Below, in pieces: positions 1 to 10,720 of a DNA stretch of 42,290 bases. The notes below the pieces were generated by a model. That model was not told where the DNA came from. It ran no database searches and was given only the letters and a program-made list of their open reading frames with translations. Where the stretch lies: NCBI GenBank assembly GCA_025602915.1, contig JAHLJZ010000135.1, forward strand, positions 1 through 42,290, given 5' to 3'. The stretch is from Paraphysoderma sedebokerense. Its lineage: Eukaryota > Blastocladiomycota > Physodermatomycetes > Physodermatales > Physodermataceae. Both the position numbers and the translations under genes were made by a program. Numbering within the stretch: position 1 is the stretch's first letter; every line of letters starts with the position of its first letter.

Positions 1-649
1 AAGCACCGCACTGCTGTTGAAAATTATCGCATACGAAAATTTAGCAATTGCGCAGTATAGCTAATCTTGAAGAGCTGACCTCAATGGATCCAAAAATATC
101 CACGGAAGGAGCACCCACCACAAAGGTTCAAACCGTCGTCCACCTGGTGTATGCATATGGTCTTCGCCCTTCGAGCGTTGATCCTAAGCATAATTGTGCC
201 CAGCGTGGGTTATTACCCGGCGTGCTCTAATTTGGACCCTGACGGCACGCGGTTCCAAGAATTGCGAGTTGGTAGAGATTTCACTTTAAGCATTACTGGC
301 ATTTTGATCAGATTTAACGACTTTGTGTAAGCAGGTGTATTATGGAATTAGCTTTGACTTTGATACAATTTCAAAACTGAGGAAGCAGCAGGTCGGGTCG
401 AGAAAGTTTAACTAAAATATGTCTATTGTTTCAAAGCTAAATTAGATGACCAGACATGACCAGACTCTATATCGAGCAATCACACAAAGATACGATAACA
501 GTCATCTATTTAGCTTATTTTACATTAAAGGACCGCAGTAAATGTGATAAACATGGATGAAAAGGGAAAAACAATTCCATATGATACAATTCATGAGATG
601 CCGTTCCCATCGACGACAGACAGAACACATATTCAAATCAACTAATTAC
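1..649. other. Left edge without an assignable gene
   Basis: No recognisable gene lies here. The best candidate is a short + strand frame, ATG at 151 or 157 to a stop at 330. It starts with a hydrophobic run (ALRALILSIIVPSVGYY) that looks like a signal peptide and ends after about 58 residues. The frame is open upstream to position 79. It could be one exon of a gene crossing the left edge, or chance. The stretch from about 331 to 649 is AT-rich and would hold the 3' UTR of the transporter gene on the other strand. Confidence 0.2.
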
Positions 650-3045
650 TTAAGACTTCTGGGTCTGATCTTTTGATTTTTCTTCTGTTTCAACATCTTC
701 AACTTGCTTTTCTCTCATTGGCAATCCAAATTCAACTCTTTGGGCATCAGTAAGAATAGAAGAAAAGGTGGGAACCATCCAAATCAACGCCAAGGGAATG
801 AATCCGAGACCAAGGTGAATCCAGTTCACTGGTTCCAAGCCATCCCACTTGGTTCCGTCAAGACCGTTGGCATCAAGGAGAGGTTTTGACCAGACAACAG
901 GCAATTGACTGGAAGCGAGTATTTGTTAGCAAGCTGTATTTTGATGCACCAATTAAGTAAATCAAACACTCACGCGACAGTTAAGTTAGACAAGGACATG
1001 AGAAGTGCAAAAAATGTATTTTCCTATAAATGAAGAGTTAGAACAACATTCTAAGTAGATCTCTGAACAGAGACTTGAGCTAACCATATTGGGTGGGCAC
1101 ACTTGGGCAGCAAGAACCAAGAAAGGCATAGAGTTGAATCGATCAATGATGTTATCAGCGCACGAGACAAGAATCAAGAAAGGGACATCGGGGATCCCAA
1201 TAACAGTGTTCCAGCGTTTAATAATAACTGCAATTGAACTCGATTAGCTGTTGTATACAGGGATATTTGATAAACAAAGACACATACCGATATTCATAAA
1301 TCTCATGGCGACAGCACCCAATTGGGAAAAGAAGAACAGTTTGCGATACGAAACGCCGGTAAGGAATCGACCATCTTTTTTAGAGCATATGATTAGTCGG
1401 ACCCATAAAAAAAGGGAAGATATAAGGCACTTACAAAGCATGGTTCCGATGATAAAGAAAACGTAGGAAATCATATCGATGTAACCCTGAATATCCGGAG
1501 TAATATGAAGTTCTCCTTCCAAAAATTGACTCTGATAAATTGTTGGTCGAGATTAGGTGTTAGATTGTTACTTAATCTAGCCCTGGGAGATGATATTTAC
1601 ATACCCAAGGTTGACTCTGAGCAATTCTGGATGCATTAGCGATGTAAACCCAAAGCATAGGCTTAAGTACTTGAGGAGTAAATAATAGGGTTTTCACAAC
1701 TTTCCAGAGATTAAAGACGATGGGTTTGAGGGCTATGCGAACATTTGATCGACGTTCATTGTAGAACAAAGTGAGGACGAAAACCATTGCCGGGAACAAT
1801 AACATATATCGGAAGTACCACCGTAGTGGTTCAGTTGGAAGGATAGCAGTCTTAAGCCAGTCGTTGTATTGTTCCTTGGTTATTTTTCCATCTTCGAGCT
1901 CTGCCCTCTTGTCACTTAGTGGAGCTAGGTATGCGTTTGCGAGATTACCACCGGTCTAAATCAAGAAGGGATTAACAATGTGACATCATACAACCCATTA
2001 ATCAGTTAGAAAGGATACTTACCACAGTACTGATAATTGATCCGACACCAAGAGATACCCAAGAAAGAGCTCTGATTGTACCCAAGCGCTTAGTGCGAAG
2101 TCATTCCACAACGTTTTTAAAGAACAACGTACTGAAGATCAGCGGAATTGCCGTCACCCCCTTCTCGGCCACTTTTTACGACGATACCGTCTACCAATAC
2201 ATCCTGAAAACGAAGGAAGAGTCAGCGCTGTTCCCATATATTATACATTGAAAATCTTTACAAACCGAGCATGCACCGCCAAGTTGGATTAAAGTACCGA
2301 AAGCAACAAACGATCCGAAACTGGGGACACCACCGTCAAAAGAGCAGCTGAAAACCCAGTGTTAATATCTGTAATCTTTTTGACCGAGACGATGCTGAAG
2401 AAATTCACACTTACGCTAAAAACCCAACGACTCCCAATAGAGAGGCCAACAAAAGGTATGGTTTTGAGTGTCTATTCAACGATGCACATTAGTTTACCGC
2501 CAACCCGACAACAGGGCCACACAAAACTTTGCATACCGGCGTAAAATTGGTATGTTGTCAAAAATAAGACCGTAGACGACTTTGAGTGACCTGGAAGATT
2601 CTTATTAAGAAAACGGAGCGGGCGCTGGAGTGACTAGATAAAATCTAACTCACCAAGGCAACTGAGCGGCTTTCTGGCCGGCCTCGGCATCGGATGGTTT
2701 TACTTTGTAATAGTATTTTCCGAACCAAGCGTAACTCAGATCCTGCAAACAGTTAACAAATTAGCTTCTGGCTGTAGGGGGCGTTCGATATAGCGAGATC
2801 TTAACATACAACGTAAGCTCTAAGACCTGTAGGCGCAAAGAAGAAAGATTTGCTATTAGCAAGGGCAACTCGACCGGACGTTCAGATTAGTGGGCCCAAG
2901 TACCTTGGAATGTATAACATGCAATAACCAGCAGCAAGACCATAAGGCCATACTCGTTCTTTGCTTTTCGGAAGAACCGAACGAGTTCCATAGGGACCCT
3001 CAATGGGTACGTTACAGCTTTCAAAACTTTGTCTATGCCCGCCAT
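650..3045 (-). CDS. Folate-biopterin transporter (BT1) family protein
   Basis: A multi-pass membrane protein of the BT1/FBT branch of the major facilitator superfamily; known members move folates or pterins. Spliced by eye it has about a dozen exons. The family block is visible in order: GLRAYDLSY, then LPWSLKVVYGLIFDNIPILR, then KPYLLLASLLGVVGFLA, then the signature SDVLVDGIVVKSGREGGDG followed by ALSWVSLGVGSIIST. Later exons hold further hydrophobic helices, and the tail is acidic/lysine-rich (EKQVEDVETEEKSKD). The start is the ATG at 3045 (MAGIDKVLKAV); the frame is open further upstream but has no ATG there. The second exon is only 14 nt (2813-2826), with CTACAG before it and GTTGTA after it. 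Family assignment is firm; substrate is unknown. The next gene starts on the same strand at 4868. Confidence 0.85.
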
Positions 3046-3151
3046 GATTCTAGAGAAACGTTTAATGAAGAGCGGACGGGAGGGATGCAATCAGAGTTCC
3101 ATCCGAGGGGACAGCCTTATATTTCAGAGGAATTCAGCAGAAGCAAGGGCC

Positions 3152-3757
3152 ATGGCGGGGCGACGTCTTCTGAGAGGCAGCAAGATCACTCGCGGTGGCA
3201 TAAAGACGGCATCGCGTGCGTGGTCCTGCGCGGCCATAATGAAATCAATGCGACTCCGTGTCCCGCCCAACGCTGACTTCCTCGCCGCCAAAATATCTGC
3301 CCTCGTCACAATTTGTCAAAATCACCTTCGTTGCCCGCTTTATCACAGCACCTCAAAGCACCCTGTCGTTTCCGTCGTTGCCTTGTCACATCGCAAGGGC
3401 CTGAAATCGCTATTACCGCTCCTTCCATCATGCCCCATTCATCTGGCTTGTCCTTATCATTCGGCGACATTATGTCAGCTTGAGTTGAAAGTTAAAGATT
3501 ATTCGGAACAGCCAATTCGAATGATCGATAGAAACATCGCCATAGACTGCCCATGGAATTTTGGAATCACATTATCCAGATTCTGCATGGAGGAATATTG
3601 TAACTTGCATGGACTCGCAATCGCGATGTTTCACAGAAGTTTATTAACATTCATGCAGTTAAAGTCCAGCGGCCCACCTGAGTTCTCAACTGTCCTGAAC
3701 TTTGACATCATTTCTCTTAGGCGTATGTTACTTTGTAGCTTATTCTGTGGACCTTAA
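3152..3757 (+). CDS. Uncertain long open frame upstream of the transporter
   Basis: An uninterrupted + strand frame of about 200 codons starts at ATG 3152, 107 bp from and divergent to the transporter start. The N-terminus is arginine-rich (MAGRRLLRGSKITRGG), like a mitochondrial presequence, and the first 300 bp are richer in G+C than the surroundings. I recognise no domain, and the rest reads like random codon usage with many Cys, Leu and Ser. The length is notable in AT-rich DNA, but it may simply be the transporter's 5' region read on the wrong strand. Confidence 0.15.
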   Translation: MAGRRLLRGSKITRGGIKTASRAWSCAAIMKSMRLRVPPNADFLAAKISALVTICQNHLRCPLYHSTSKHPVVSVVALSHRKGLKSLLPLLPSCPIHLACPYHSATLCQLELKVKDYSEQPIRMIDRNIAIDCPWNFGITLSRFCMEEYCNLHGLAIAMFHRSLLTFMQLKSSGPPEFSTVLNFDIISLRRMLLCSLFCGP

Positions 3758-4286
3758 CCAAAAGTTTGCTAAACGAGAAGCAACGAAAGTCCAAATAACT
3801 TTCACACTAAATGATCATAAGGCAGAAAAAGCAAGATTCTGTTCAGTAGAAATCAATTAGCTGCTTTATGAGTAGTATCTGAGTTATATATGAACTTTGG
3901 TAACTAAATTAATACGACATATACGAACTTAGATTGATGGGTGTTTGAAATCATTTGAAACCATCCAGGTTACAATCTGCCCATCAACAATGTTATTCAT
4001 GAGCATAGCAAGAGATGAGAAGAGATTTTGCCACTTTTAAATCATTACAGGTTTGAGACGCTCTGTCACTGGATGTTTCTTAACTCAATGACAAAGAATC
4101 ATTTGTGAAGTAGCAAGTTCAATACAATTGGTTTCCGCGCCAAGTTAACGATTCAGGCTGAAGGACTCATTAATATTCCCACGCAATATTTTATTTCTCT
4201 GCCAATTTACTTCGGTATACCTATTGAACATTCATAGTTGAATTCCATTGTTTCCCTCATCTTTCAATCAACAAATTTATAGTAGT
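3758..4286. other. Intergenic, nothing recognised
   Basis: AT-rich sequence between the possible frame at 3152-3757 and the 3' end of the small secreted-protein gene. Stops are frequent in all frames. I saw no RNA gene, repeat or conserved motif. Confidence 0.5.
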
Positions 4287-4868
4287 TTATAACCAACATT
4301 CAGTCATTTGCATACACTCTCTCCAATCACACCCTTCAGGATCATTAGGATCACCACCCCATCTACTCTTATGGCACTCACTTTTTTCATCTACGGTTTT
4401 ACATTGAATTTGCTTATTTTGGAACTCAATGTTGCAGAACTTGAGTTTAATCGATTCTTGATACGACGGAAGAACTTGAATAGCGTGGTAAGACGAATCA
4501 ATTGGCATCAGTAGTTGACTTTGGCAATAAAAATTAAAATTCAGTCACGGTTAGTTTTCAACGTTGGGACTTGTATCCTAATTTGTTATAGATGTAGAAT
4601 ACTAGATATCAAGCAATCAAACACAAAAGTACATACGTCGAATTAGTGGTAACATGACATACTGGTCCTCTTTTAGAATTACAATAGATGTGCATACTCC
4701 ATTTTAATTGCTCAGCTTGTACAAAGCCAAGTAATGCTAAGAGACTAATAATCAGAATAACTGGTTTCAACTTTGAATTACCGTAAATAAGAATTGTTAG
4801 TGGGTTGATCTGTCCATGTCATTTCCCGGCTAAACCTTATATCGAATACCAGTTAAACGTACCTCCAT
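4287..4868 (-). CDS. Predicted small secreted cysteine-rich protein
   Basis: A three-exon gene of 136 codons: 4868-4863 (only ATG GAG), 4809-4637 and 4518-4287. Intron borders are GTACGT..ACAG and GTATGT..AAAG, and all three exons join in frame. The product begins MEINPLTILIYGNSKLK, then a hydrophobic stretch (PVILIISLLALLGFVQA) with a likely signal-peptidase site after FVQA at about residue 34. The mature part of about 102 residues has eight cysteines, an even number suited to four disulfides, and N-glycosylation sequons (e.g. NST). The C-terminal third is dense in Cys, Asp, Glu and Trp and includes RWGGDPNDPEGCDWREC. No known family was recognised. A secreted effector, inhibitor or wall-associated protein is possible, but this is inferred only from the architecture. 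Confidence 0.65.
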
Positions 4869-5348
4869 TTCTTAACTTTTTATTTATGTGTTGTTGGTCC
4901 AGAGCTAGAATCTGAGATGTAAAGTATACATAGAGTCCGGAACGGGTTACATATATCCAACTTTTTTTCGGTTTCTAGTTTGAAACATATGAAAGTGGAC
5001 TGGCGTTTGCAACATGGATTAATGTCGAATAATAGAAGGGTAAATGTAATTAGCAAATAAACTTGTGTATCGCCAGGACACTATTATATTGGGGCACTAA
5101 GCCTTTCCATATCCGAGGCATCTAAATTGTGTTGCCGATCTCTCACTGTTCCTTTAGTACGAACATGTAACAGGGTGACATTATGTTGGATGTTTCATTT
5201 TGAAGTAATGTCTTCTAATTGATAAATCTTTAATCATTCAATCTGTACATATATAAACACTTCAATGGTAACTGTGGTGGGCATATAACTCGTCTCTCCC
5301 CTGACTGTTTCACCGCTTTAACAACGTACAACCTACACCATCCATTGC
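4869..5348. other. Intergenic between two minus-strand genes
   Basis: This holds the presumed promoter of the small secreted-protein gene and the 3' UTR of the chimeric gene. It is AT-rich with no open frame of note and no RNA gene or repeat that I could recognise. Confidence 0.5.
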
Positions 5349-6745
5349 TCAAACGACAATTTCACTCACTAATTTCTCGATCATCCCTTTATTTCTATAC
5401 TTCACTCTAACACTATTTAAATAATCCTTTACGATTTGAGGATAAACCAATGATGTAGTGGCGAGGACGTCACACGCTGCGTTCTGCAATAGAATTCCGT
5501 ACGAAAGCAAATAAAACATGAATATCGAAACCAATCAAGCGCCAACATTGAAGTAAAAACAAACTAACCGCGACATCCTCTCTCGTATCATCTACATGCA
5601 CGACAACCATCTTTGTAATTTCCTTACCATGAACATCGTCCAACTTGAGCTTCTCTTCATTCTTTTTAAGGTAAGTTAACAAACCGATTAAGGTGCGACA
5701 AGCCTGAATTCGAATGGCATCTAATGAATCGTCAAGACGCGAGAGAACTTCGGGGTAAACTTCTTTGAGGTGATTTTCTAAGGTATGGAGGTAGACAAAA
5801 TGATTTAATATTGGGGAAAATTCATTGAATAACACAACGTTGAAGATTAGGAGAAATAAAAATTACCATCAAAACTAGCCTGACCATTTTCGATTTCCAA
5901 TTCGAACCATTTTTTTAAAACTCTTAAGCAAGCGACTCTTGTGATAGCTTCATCGTCCTCAATAGATCCTATCAACACTTTCAGAAACCGTTTCCTCAAG
6001 CTTTCTTTCTTGCCATTTATTTCATACTCGTGTTCAAACGAATCAGTAGTTATCAAACAATTCAGAGTCAAGTTTGCTTCGCTTTTATCTGATGATGCAA
6101 ACGAGAGTTTTGGAACAGGCGGGACCGACAATCCAGATAAAGATGTCAAACTGAGAGACACAGCCGAAGACGACAAAGCAAACGAGGTAGGTTCAAAGCA
6201 GCCGAACAAAACCTCCAAACATTGGAAACAACGGAGGCGTGTCACTGTATTATGGGGACCTGCTTTCCAAGTTGCAAGTGGAACAAATACATTTTGAAGA
6301 AGTGCGAGAAGGTGAGGAGATAATGACGAAGGCGACGTTGACGTTGAATGAGAAGGGGCAGAGGAAGAAGAGGCAAACAAGTACAGAATTTGGAATAAAG
6401 TGTTGAGGAGGCTGGACGAATTAGTGAAAGTTAGAGAAAATGCGATCATCGGAATAACAATTGAAATTGAAGAGTAGAAGGATCAATGACAAACCATAAT
6501 CTAACTTCCCACTCTTTTTCTTTTTCCTTGTCCTCTTCACTCCTGGTCCCATTCAGCTCGCTCCTCAAAGCAACCTGTAATACCGTTATCACCTGATTCA
6601 GATTACTTCTCAAAACATCTGCCCCGCATTGTACCAATACGGTAGACAATACAATCGGCTCATTAGAGTACCGATTCCATGATTGCATAGAATTAGATTC
6701 TAAGAGGGTTTGAAGATATAGCGGAGTGTAGGTGTTATACAAAGG
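5349..6745 (-). other. DNAAF5 C-terminal HEAT-repeat segment
   Basis: This marks the part of the chimeric gene with homology to DNAAF5 (HEATR2), a cytoplasmic HEAT-repeat factor that helps preassemble axonemal dynein arms. The segment covers roughly the last 40% of the family protein, through the terminal repeats. The junction with unrelated sequence lies near 6745. A pyrimidine-rich stretch ending in CTCTTAG around 6700 could be the relic of the original splice acceptor of a DNAAF5 exon. The N-terminal half of a DNAAF5 gene lies at 40404-42290 on the opposite strand. Confidence 0.75.
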
Positions 6746-8919
6746 TTGCAAGGATAATGTCGGCAAATTGGACGGCAAAGAGAGAGTAGTTTCGGTTATT
6801 GTCGTCTTCACAGTGCGACCGGATTTTACAACACTTTCTGATAATATGTCGGCAGCCTCTGAAACTTTTGACTGTATGATTTTCGTAGCATCTTTTACAT
6901 CTTTAAGCATAGACTCCATAAAGGAGAAAGCAGTACCTGATGTTGACTTGACGTTTGCAATCGTTCCGTTCGCGAACTGATGAAGTCGTTCTATAGTTTC
7001 GTTCAGCAGAATTGTAAACGATTCACACTGGCGGATTATCAAATTCATGAAGAGGGAGGACTGATTCAATATCTGCATATGTAGATGCGCCATGTTTGAA
7101 GCAGACCGTGACGGAAGTGAAGATATGATTGCCTGGACAGATGTGGACGTAGAAGAGACAAGCTTCGAAGTGAAATTGATTACCGAGATGAGATTGTTGA
7201 TGAAGGGGTCAGACTCTGCCTCCGAAATCAGCAGCCGGGAGCTCTCTGGCTTTGAAGTGACATTGGTAGATTCAGCACCATTATCATGCTGGTCGAGGGA
7301 TGTAGGCTGCGGATCAGTTGATGTTTCGCTAATGCGTAAGTCAACGACTTCCGTTGAGCTTTCTACAACCTGTACAGAGGAATCGGATTTTACTGCACCA
7401 TCTCGATTCAGCCCAACTGTATTAAAAGTTTTGGGCCTCTTAGTCGCACGGTGTTTCTTTTTGCGTTTTGCACTCACAACTGATGGAACTGATGGAACTG
7501 ATGGCGGAGTCACGACAATCATTGGAGTAGGAGGCTTCGAAATTACTGATGTCGATCTATCGCCATGACTAGTCAGAATGAAAGGCTTCGAATATTGATA
7601 AAGGAACGTGGTGGCAGAAGCAACTATTAAGAATGCAAGAACGAGTTGCACAAAAGACACGATATTATAAAGACGATAATCGCTGTGAAGAAACCAAATT
7701 CTCGTGGGCGAGCAATGGGGTCCTAGAGAAAAAGGATGTAGTCACTGAATTAGCGGAGGAAATGGAAGCTCTAACAAAGAATACCTTTCACATCTTTTTT
7801 AAGTTCTGTAGATCCTATTGGCATCGAGGGAACTTCGTTCGACATTGCATTAGTTGATTCTGTTTCAGCCCTCCCACTTTCATGAAAATCGGTTTCCAGT
7901 TTCTTGCCCTCACCACTATCACTCTCAAGCACAGTCGAATAAGTCGGTTCCATATTCAAACTTTCCTGGCTATAATCGTCCAAACTCTGAATCATTCTGT
8001 TCAATATCTCGTCTGCTTTACCTCCTTCCGCGACTCCAAGAAGGTTAGCACTGGGGGTATTTGGACGCTGCGGGGGAAGTTCCAATTCCGATTGAACTAA
8101 ACTTGAAGAGTCATCATCTTTTGATGAATTTGTCTCCGAATGAATTTCGGCTTTCATAATATCATCCTCCTCGGATGAGGGAAGCGACGTATACCTGAGA
8201 TTGGCTGAGCGACTGAGAAATTCTTTTCCACGGTCATTTGAAGAATGAAATCTCTCGAATACAGAGAACGATGGGGTAACCAGAGAAGCTGAGATATTGC
8301 TGGAGGAAACTAATCTTTCGGTCAGGGACGATGCTTTATCGACTTCCTTTTCTGCTTCGTCCTCGGACAACTCTGGTGTGGAAACGATATCGTAGTCATC
8401 AGAATCGATTTCGGACATCGTTGAATGTTGATTGTGCTTAGCTGAAGGTCTGAGATTCTCTGACAACGATGCTTGAAGTATTCCTAGCAGCCTTGTCCGC
8501 ACAGGTGCTAAATTGGAAAGCACATTGAGTGGAATCGAATCGACAGAATTCGCGGCCTTGGGCAGAGCAGGTCCAGGAAAAGGAAATGCCACGCCCAGTG
8601 ATGTCATCGCGGAAGAGCCTTTGGTCGCACAATTCTCTTTCTTTGCAAATTTCAATTTATCTCCGCAGAATGCAGTTGTTGCGGTAATATTTTGTACAGA
8701 CGTCCAATTTCCCTAATTGAAACTCCTTTGGCCCTTTGTAGATGACAGATCACTACTGATGTCAGGGAGGAATGAGTGGATTTTAGATATTCGACAACTT
8801 CCTGAAACAAAGTTTAAATATACACTGCATTTGATGTTCGCCGCCAATAGATTTTTCCACCGAGATACCTGTCCGTACTCCGTATTGAGCTCTTCCCGGC
8901 CCACCATGATATTTTTCAT
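5349..8919 (-). CDS. Chimeric membrane protein with DNAAF5-like C-terminal HEAT half
   Basis: Spliced by eye into seven in-frame exons (8919-8869, a 45-nt exon, 8712-7785, 7722-6495, 6411-5867, 5777-5569, 5483-5349), giving about 1,046 residues. Residues 1-340 are Ser/Glu/Asp-rich and unrecognised. One strong transmembrane helix lies at about 362-383 (VSFVQLVLAFLIVASA), then a basic patch (KRKKKHRATKRPK), then a Ser/Thr-rich, weakly amphipathic middle. From about residue 668 to the end it aligns, from memory, with the C-terminal half of DNAAF5: LYNTYTPLYLQTLLE, LATWKAGPHNTVTRLR, VYPEVLSRLDD and VHVDDTRED. The transmembrane and HEAT parts share the uninterrupted 1,228-nt exon 7722-6495, so no stop separates them. 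The first two exons are the least certain. The N-terminal DNAAF5 HEAT repeats are absent here. Whether the protein works in dynein assembly is unknown. Confidence 0.7.
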
Positions 8920-8965
8920 ATGAGATTTATTAGATACTTCCAAGAAAAGAAAACCACCCTTGCGG

Positions 8966-8973
8966 TGACGTAA
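8966..8973. promoter_or_regulatory. ATF/CREB-like site in divergent promoter
   Basis: TGACGTAA lies in the 295-bp gap between the divergent starts of the chimeric gene (8919) and the calponin gene (9215). It matches the bZIP ATF/CREB half-palindrome. One 8-mer match is weak evidence by itself; its position in a shared promoter is the only support. Confidence 0.3.
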
Positions 8974-9214
8974 AATGTAATCGCATGAAAGAGTGTAGCT
9001 TAATATTAAATATAAGCATATGGATTAAGGGAGTTTTATCCCCGGAATGGCCAAATCAATGAGGTCAGTTCTGTCGACTTTCGCGACATTTGTCTCCACC
9101 AGCGAAGAATACACATTAAAGGTTCCTCCATAACTCTGGCTACAACTGTCTTTTTCGCTTGGATTAATTCCTGTCTTCCATTTATTTAAAACGACAAAAT
9201 ATCCTAGTACCGCC

Positions 9215-10720
9215 ATGTCTGTCCCCATTTACGGCATTGACAAAGAAATTAAAGCCAAAATTGAATCAAAACTCGATCCCGTGAGAGTTGAGGAAGGTTC
9301 GTTGCGCTACATTTGCTTTTTTCGAAACCTCGAATTTGCCCGCTAGGATAAATGGACTCAATTAACCATTACGTATTGCTCTTAAAAATTGTGAATTTTA
9401 CATTAATTACCACAACGTGGTTGAATTCCCTTCATGAATAACTTACGAAAACCGTTCTTTAGTAAGACAATGGCTCGAATCTATTTTGAATGAAAAAATC
9501 ACAGAACCAGACATGCAAGTTGCCCTCAAGGACGGTGTGAAGCTTGCAAAGTTAGTTTTTCCCTTCGCTCCGGCTGCATGTTGAAGTTGGCCTAAATTTT
9601 GAGTTCTGACAATTCGTATAGGCTCCTGAACAAAGCTATTCCCAATAGCTGCAAAGTACAAACGTCCGCTATGCCATTCAAACAAGTAAATATGACAAAA
9701 TTATTGTCGCGGCCTTTCTTTCTTTGGCCTGGGACTTTACAAGCCCTGCCTATATCATTTACTTCTTGATTGCTGACGTTATTGTCGGAATGCAGATGGA
9801 AAATATCAACAGTTTTCTCAAAGGTGCCGAACAACTTGGATGCCCGAAGTTCGAATTATTCCAAACTATCGACCTCTTCGAAAATAAGAATTTTCCTCAA
9901 GTGATCGATGCATTATACAGCTTTTCCCGACATGCTGCCGCAAAGGGAATCAAATTGCCATTACTTGGTATGTTCGTGTGTCTAGTCTTCATTAGAGCTC
10001 CGGTAAAGCTAAGTCCATTATTCACCTTTAGGTCCGAAGTTAGCCGAGAAACATGTGCGTACATAATTGTATTCCGTATACATGGCCGCAAGTTCTAAAG
10101 AATTAATCTGACAATTTCGCTCCATATGACAGGAGGTTACTTTTACTGAAGAACAACTTAATGCTGGTAAGTTTGTTCATCCGGATATTTAGTGGTCGAA
10201 CAGACACATCCACTTATTACCATCTCTATATAGGAAAATTTATCCCTAGTATGCAGAGCGGTTTTGCAGGTAGATTCGTGACTTAATTACTGATGTTGCC
10301 AAAGTGCTGAACTCACCGCTATCATCTTATTATTGCATTGAATACAGGTGGTGCTACACCTTCAGGAGTTGTGTATGGCGCTAGACGACAGATTTATGAT
10401 CCTAAATTACGTAAGGATTCAATTAGCCTGTTACCTGATCGTGCATCATTTCTTAACTAAATATGTGGACTTAGCCGCTCCCATCGATGAAACTCCCTCG
10501 CAACAGTCAGGCAATAATCTTGGTGCAACACCGACCGGTGTTATTTTTGGAGCAAGACGTGAAATCGGTGAGTTGAAATTCCTTTGTTTCTTTTTGCTTT
10601 TGCTTTCATATCTTTTGTACGGTGTTTTCCGTTCTCTTGTTACATGTTAAATTTCAGTTATGCCTTCCACTAACCTTTACTGTTTCAGGTGGTGTCGATC
10701 CCGGAAAGGTGAAGAATTAA
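9215..10720 (+). CDS. Calponin/transgelin family actin-binding protein
   Basis: About 220 residues in nine small exons, all in frame. The start is MSVPIYGIDKEIKAKIESKL at ATG 9215. A single type-3 calponin-homology domain follows: RQWLESILNEKITE, LKDGVKLAKLLNKAIPNS, MENINSFLKGAEQLGCPKFE and LFQTIDLFENKNFPQVIDAL. The C-terminus has two calponin-like repeats, GATPSGVVYGARRQIYDP and GATPTGVIFGARREIGGVDP. Known fungal relatives (Scp1/Stg1) bundle actin filaments in cortical patches. The last exon is tiny and ends GGVDPGKVKN. It is transcribed divergently from the chimeric gene and converges with WDR70. The assignment is firm; the two C-terminal repeats mark it as calponin-like, whereas many fungal homologues have one. 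Confidence 0.9.

Noticed and set aside
5941-6297. A 118-codon + strand frame
   Set aside because: Antisense to the DNAAF5-like exon 6411-5867, which has clear family motifs and good splice borders.
7484-7503. Short tandem repeat of an ACTGATGGA unit
   Set aside because: Only about two and a half copies; it encodes a PSV repeat inside the Ser/Pro-rich part of the chimeric protein and needs no other explanation.
7092-7568. A 158-codon + strand frame
   Set aside because: It lies antisense to the long open exon of the chimeric gene and mirrors its codon pattern; no family resemblance.
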